From NCBI GenBank assembly GCA_038049695.1, contig CP142452.1:29872501-29936500 (forward strand): 64,000 bases of DNA, given 5' to 3'. Made by a program: the position numbers and the translations under genes. Below the pieces are notes generated by a model. It ran no database searches. It saw nothing but the letters and a program-made list of their open reading frames with translations, and was not told the DNA's origin. Shown one piece after another: positions 59,701 through 64,000 of this stretch. How positions within the stretch are numbered: the first letter of the stretch is position 1; each line of letters opens with the position of its first letter. Origin of the DNA: Cinnamomum chago. Lineage: Eukaryota > Streptophyta > Magnoliopsida > Laurales > Lauraceae.

Positions 59701-62700
59701 GCCCGTGCCCGGCAAGTTTCTAGGGCAAAGAAGCCCGTTTTCTCATTTTGGGCGCTCGGATGCTCGTTTTCTAGGTTTTAAAGCTAACGTTCTTACCTAA
59801 ACCTACGTTTCAACTGTACGGGCAATCCGGGATTTAGAATCTCCTTCTGTCAGTTCTTACAAGTCCTGAATGAGTATGAGCCCGTGGCCGTCACGTTTCA
59901 CGGGCAACGGACCCCGTCTGCTGATTTTGTGCGCCCGCAGGCTCGTTTTCTATGTTTTAAGCTAACATTCTAACTTAAATCTACGTTCTAACTGTACGGG
60001 CAATCCGGGACTCGTAATCTCGTTCCGTCAGTTCCTGCAAGTCATGAATGACTAGAGGCCCGTCTCGTCAAGTTTCAGGGGCAACGGAGCCCGTTTGCTT
60101 ATTTTGGGCACATGGAGGCTTTGTTTCTAGGTTTTAAGTTAACGATTTAACTTAAACCTACGTTTCATATGTACGGAAAATCCGGGATTCGGAACCTCAT
60201 TCCGTCAGTTTTTGCATGTCATAAATGACTAGGTGTCCGTGCCCGTAAAGTTTCACGGGCAACGGAGCCAGTTAGCTCATTTTGGGCGCTTGTAGGCTTA
60301 TTTTCTAGGTTTAAGCTAACGTTCTAACTTTTAAACCTACGTTTCAATTGTACGGACCATCCGGAATTTACAATCTCGATCCGTCATTTCCTACAAGTCA
60401 TGAATGACTGCGGACCCGTGCCCGTCAAATTTCACGGGCAGCGGACCCCGTTTGCTCATTAAGGGATCCCGGAAGCTCGTTTTCTAGATTTAAAGCTTAC
60501 GTTCTAACTTAAACCTATGTTTCAACCGTACGGGCAATCCGGTAATCGAATTCTCGTTCTGTCAGTTCCTGCAAGTCGGGAATGACTAGGAGCCCGTGCC
60601 CGTCAAGTCTCCCAAGAAACGGAGCCCGTTTGCTTATTTTGGGCGTCCGGACTTTCGTTTTCTATGTTTTAAGCTAACGTTCTAACTTAAACTTACGTTT
60701 CGACTGTACGTGCAATCCGGGATTCGAAATCTCGTTCCTTCAATTCCTGTAAGTAATGAATGACTAGGGGCCCGTGCCTGGCAGGTTTCTAGGGAAATGG
60801 AGTCCGTTTTCTCATTTTGGGCGCTCGGAGGCTCGTTTTTTAGGTTTTAAGCTAACGTTCTAACCTAAACATAGCTTCCAGCTATGCGGGCAATCCGGGA
60901 TTCGGAATCTCGTTCCGTCAGTTCCTATGAGCCATGAAAGACTATGGTCCCATTCCCGTCAAGTTTCGAGGGCAACGGAGCCCGTTTTCTCATTTTGGGC
61001 GCTCGGAGGCTCATTTTTTAGGTTTTAAGATAATGTTCTAACCTAAAACTACGTTTCAACTGTACGGGCTATCCGGGATTTAGAATCTCGTTCTGTCAGT
61101 TCTTACAAGTCCTGAATGAGTAGGGGCCCGTGGCCGTCAAGTTTCACGGGCAACGGACCCTGTCTGCTGATTTTGTGCGCCCGGAGGCTCGTTTTCTAGG
61201 TTTTAAGCTAACGTTCTAACTTAAATCTACGTTCTAACTGTACGGCAATCCGGGACTCGTAATGTCGTTCCGTCAGTTCCTACAAGTCATGAATGACTAG
61301 AGGCCCGTTTCGTCAAGTTTCAGGGGCAACGGAGCCCATTTGCTCATTTTGGGCACATGGAGGCTTGTTTTCTAGGTTTTAAGTTAACGATCTAACTTAA
61401 ACCTACGTTTCATATGTACGGAAAATCCGGGATTCGGAACTTCATTCCGTCAGTTTTTACATGTCATGAATGACTAACTGGCAACGGAGCCAGTTAGCTC
61501 ATTTTGGGCGCTTGTAGGCTTATTTTTTAGGTTTAAGCTAACGTTCTAACTTTTAAACTTACGTTTCAATCGTACGGATCATCCGGAATTTACAATCTCG
61601 ATCCGTCATTTCTTACAAGTCATGAATGACTACGGACCCGTGCCCGTCAAATTTCACGGGCAGCGGACCCCGTTTGCTCATTAAGGGGCCCCGGAAGCTC
61701 GTTTTCTAGATTTAAAGCTTACGTTCTAACTTAAACCTATGTTTCAACCGTACGGACAATCCAATAATAGAATTCTCGTTCTGTCAGTTCCTGCAAGTCG
61801 TGAATGACTAGGTGCCCGTGCCCGTCAAGTCTCCCAAGAAACGGAGCCCGTTTGCTTATTTTGGGCGTCCGGACTTTCGTTTTCTATGTTTTAAGCTAAC
61901 GTTCTAACTTAAACTTACGTTTCGACTGTACGTGCAATCCGGGATTCGAAATCTCGTTTCTTCAATTCCTGTAAGTCATGAATGACTAGGGGCCCGTGCC
62001 TGGCAAGTTTCTAGGGAAATGGAGCCCGTTTTCTCATTTTGGGCGCTCGGAGGCTCGTTTTCTAGGTTTTAAGCTAACGTTCTAACCTAAACATAGCTTC
62101 CAGCTGTGCGGGCAATCCGGGATTCGGAATCTCGTTCCGTCAGTTCCTGTGAGCCATGAAAGACTATGGTCCCATTCCCGTCAAGTTTCGAGGGCAACGG
62201 AGCCCGTTTTCTCATTTTGGGCGCTCGGAGGCTCATTTTTTAGGTTTTAAGATAATGTTCTAACCTAAAACTACGTTTCAACTGTACGGGCAATCCGGGA
62301 TTTAGAATCTCGTTCTGTCAGTTCTTACAAGTCCTAAATGAGTAGGGGCCCGTGGCCGTCAAGTTTCACGGGCAACGGACCCTGTCTGCTGATTTTGTGC
62401 GCCCGGAGGCTCGTTTTCTAGGTTTTAAGCTAACGTTCTAACTTAAATCTACGTTCTAACTGTACGGCAATCCGGGACTCGTAATCTCGTTCCGTCAGTT
62501 CCTACAAGTCATGAATGACTAGAGGCCCGTTTCGTCAAGTTTCAGGGGCAACGGAGCCCGTTTGCTCATTTTGGGCACATGGAGGCTTGTTTTCTAGGTT
62601 TTGAGTTAACGATCTAACTTAAACCTACGTTTCATATGTACGGAAAATCCTGGATTCGGAACCTCGTTCCGTCAGTTCTTGCAAGTCATGAATGACTAGG

Positions 62701-64000
62701 TGTCCGTGCCCGTAAAGTTTCACGAGCAACGGAGCCAGTTAGCTCATTTTGGGCGCTTGGAGGCTTACTTTCTAGATTTAAGCTAACGTTCTAACTTAGA
62801 CCTACGTTTCAACTGTACGGACCATCCGGAATTCAGAATCTCGATCCGTCAGTTCCAGCAAGTCATGAATGACTACGGACCCGTGCCCGTCAAGTTTCAT
62901 GGGCAACGGACCCCGTTTGCTCATTAAGGTCATTTTGTGCCCCCGGAGGATCGTTTTCTAGGTTTTAAGCTAACGTTTTAACTTCAACCAACGAGTCAAC
63001 TGTACGGGCAATCCGGGATTCGGAATCTCGTTCCGTCAATTCTTGTAACTCATGAATGACTAGGGGCCCGTGCCCGGCAAGTTTCTAGGGCAAAGAAGCA
63101 CGTTTTCTCATTTTGGGCGTTCGGAGGCTCGTTTTCTAGGTTTTAAAGCTAATGTTCTTACCTAAACCTACGTTTCAACTGTATGGGCAATCCGGGATTT
63201 AGAATCTCCTTCTGTCAGTTCTTACAAGTCCTGAATGAGTAGGGGCCCGTGGCCGTCAAGTTTCACGGGCAACGGACCCCGTCTGCTGATTTTGTGCGCC
63301 CGGAGGCTCGTTTTCTAGGTTTTAAGCTAACGTTCTAACTTAAATCTACGTTCTAACTGTACGGGCAATCCGGGACTCATAATCTCGTTCCGTCAGTTCC
63401 TGCAAGTTATGAATGACTAGAGGCCTGTCTCGTCAAGTTTCAGGGGCAACGGAGCTCGTTTGCTCATTTTGGGCACATGGAGGCTTGTTTTCTAGGTTTT
63501 AAGTTAACGATCTAACTTAAACCTACGTTTCATATGTACGGAAAATCCGGGATTCGGAACGTCATTCCGTCAGTTCTTGCAAGTCATGAATGACTAGGTG
63601 TCCGTGCCCGTAAAGTTTCACGGGCAACGGAGCCAGTTAGCTCATTTTGGGCGCTTGGGGGCTTATTTTCTAGATTTATGCTAGCGTTCTAACTTAGACC
63701 TACGTTTCAACTGTACGGACCAACCGGAATTCAGAAACTCGATCCGTCAGTTCCAACAAGTGATGAATGACTACGGACCCATGCCCGTCAAATTTCACGG
63801 GCAACGGACCCCGTTTGCTGATTAAGCGGTCTCGGAGGCTCGGTTTTTAGATTTAAAGCAAACGTTCTAACTTAAACCTACGTTTCAACCGTGCGGGGAA
63901 TCCGGTAATCGAATTCTCGTTCTGTCAGTTCCTACAAGTCGTGAATGACTAGGAGCCCGTGCCCGTCAAGTTTCCCAGGCAACGGATCCCGTTTGCTTAT
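44720..64000. repeat. Satellite array, about 177-bp monomers in higher-order units
   Basis: About 109 head-to-tail monomers of about 175-180 bp, each opening near AATCCGGGATT and containing TCGTTCCGTCAG, AAGTCATGAATGACTAG, CCCGTGCCCGTCAAGTTTC, CCCGTTTGCTCATTTTGGGC, GAGGCTCGTTTTCTAGG and TTTTAAGCTAACGTTCTAAC. At least eight classes (called A-H here) are told apart by fixed variants. Class C has GGGACTCGTAATCTCG, D has AGGTGTCCGTGCCCGTAAAG, E has CATTAAGGGGCCCC, F has CAAGTCTCCCAGGCAACGG, H has CCCGTTTGGTCATTTTGTGC, and B has GAATGAGTAGGGGCCCGTGG. The order C-D-E-F-G-H-A-B recurs (46320-47731 and 48806-50227). The array starts abruptly at 44720 and runs past the window end. There is no gene in it. 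Confidence 0.97.

Noticed and set aside
44720..64000. CRISPR-like array
   Set aside because: Monomers are contiguous and similar throughout, with no unique spacers, and the sequence is a plant satellite.

Overview
This window looks like nuclear DNA of a flowering plant. The evidence is an AT-rich background, plant-type retroelements (Copia, a Gypsy element with a tRNA-Asp primer site, a TRIM, hAT and CACTA-type ends), fragments of plant gene families (ROP GTPase, TGA-class bZIP, ARG1-like DnaJ), CT-rich leaders and a very large satellite array. I found no intact protein-coding gene. Every recognisable coding region is broken, partial or a short exon fragment. Most long open frames in the window are chance frames or frames inside repeats.

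Layout. 1-6293 is a nest on the minus strand: a hAT transposase gene is cut by a Copia element (its 5' LTR at 2585-2786, gag-protease pseudogene at 1-1425) and by a 1.75 kb solo LTR (3330-5082). 6725-7030 looks like a plant promoter and noncoding first exon on the plus strand, with no identifiable gene body. 7770-10920 is a minus-strand block with the compact layout of a plant pararetrovirus (caulimovirid-like): TATA, AATAAA, a Met-tRNA-like primer site, three successive broken ORFs, and a poly(A) tract at its 3' end. 13004-18790 and 26303-36885 are linked by duplications: a 605-bp tandem duplication with a third distant copy, a 3-kb segment present twice, and two intron-bearing ROP GTPase pseudogenes. 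Between them lies a Gypsy 3' part whose untranslated region carries a higher-order tandem array (22.1-25.4 kb). A TRIM element (27082-27390) and a CACTA-like end followed by a DnaJ exon (28148-28713) lie beside the duplicated blocks.

36.9-42.3 kb is low-information DNA with a SINE-like head, a second hAT-type end and a decayed TGA bZIP exon pair. From about 42.3 kb a Gypsy LTR end and tRNA-Asp-type primer site lead into leader DNA that is duplicated (period 1348 bp) and carries an A-rich minisatellite. At 44719/44720 this joins directly to a satellite array that fills the rest of the window (19.3 kb, roughly 109 monomers of about 177 bp). Its monomers fall into about eight classes arranged in a recurrent eight-monomer higher-order repeat of about 1.42 kb, with shortened six- and seven-monomer variants and hybrid monomers. 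This array, and its junction with the retroelement, is the most notable structure here.

The genes do not form a working pathway. The window is best read as repeat-rich, possibly pericentromeric or heterochromatic DNA holding captured and duplicated gene debris. All family calls come from reading translations and motifs by eye; no database search was run.
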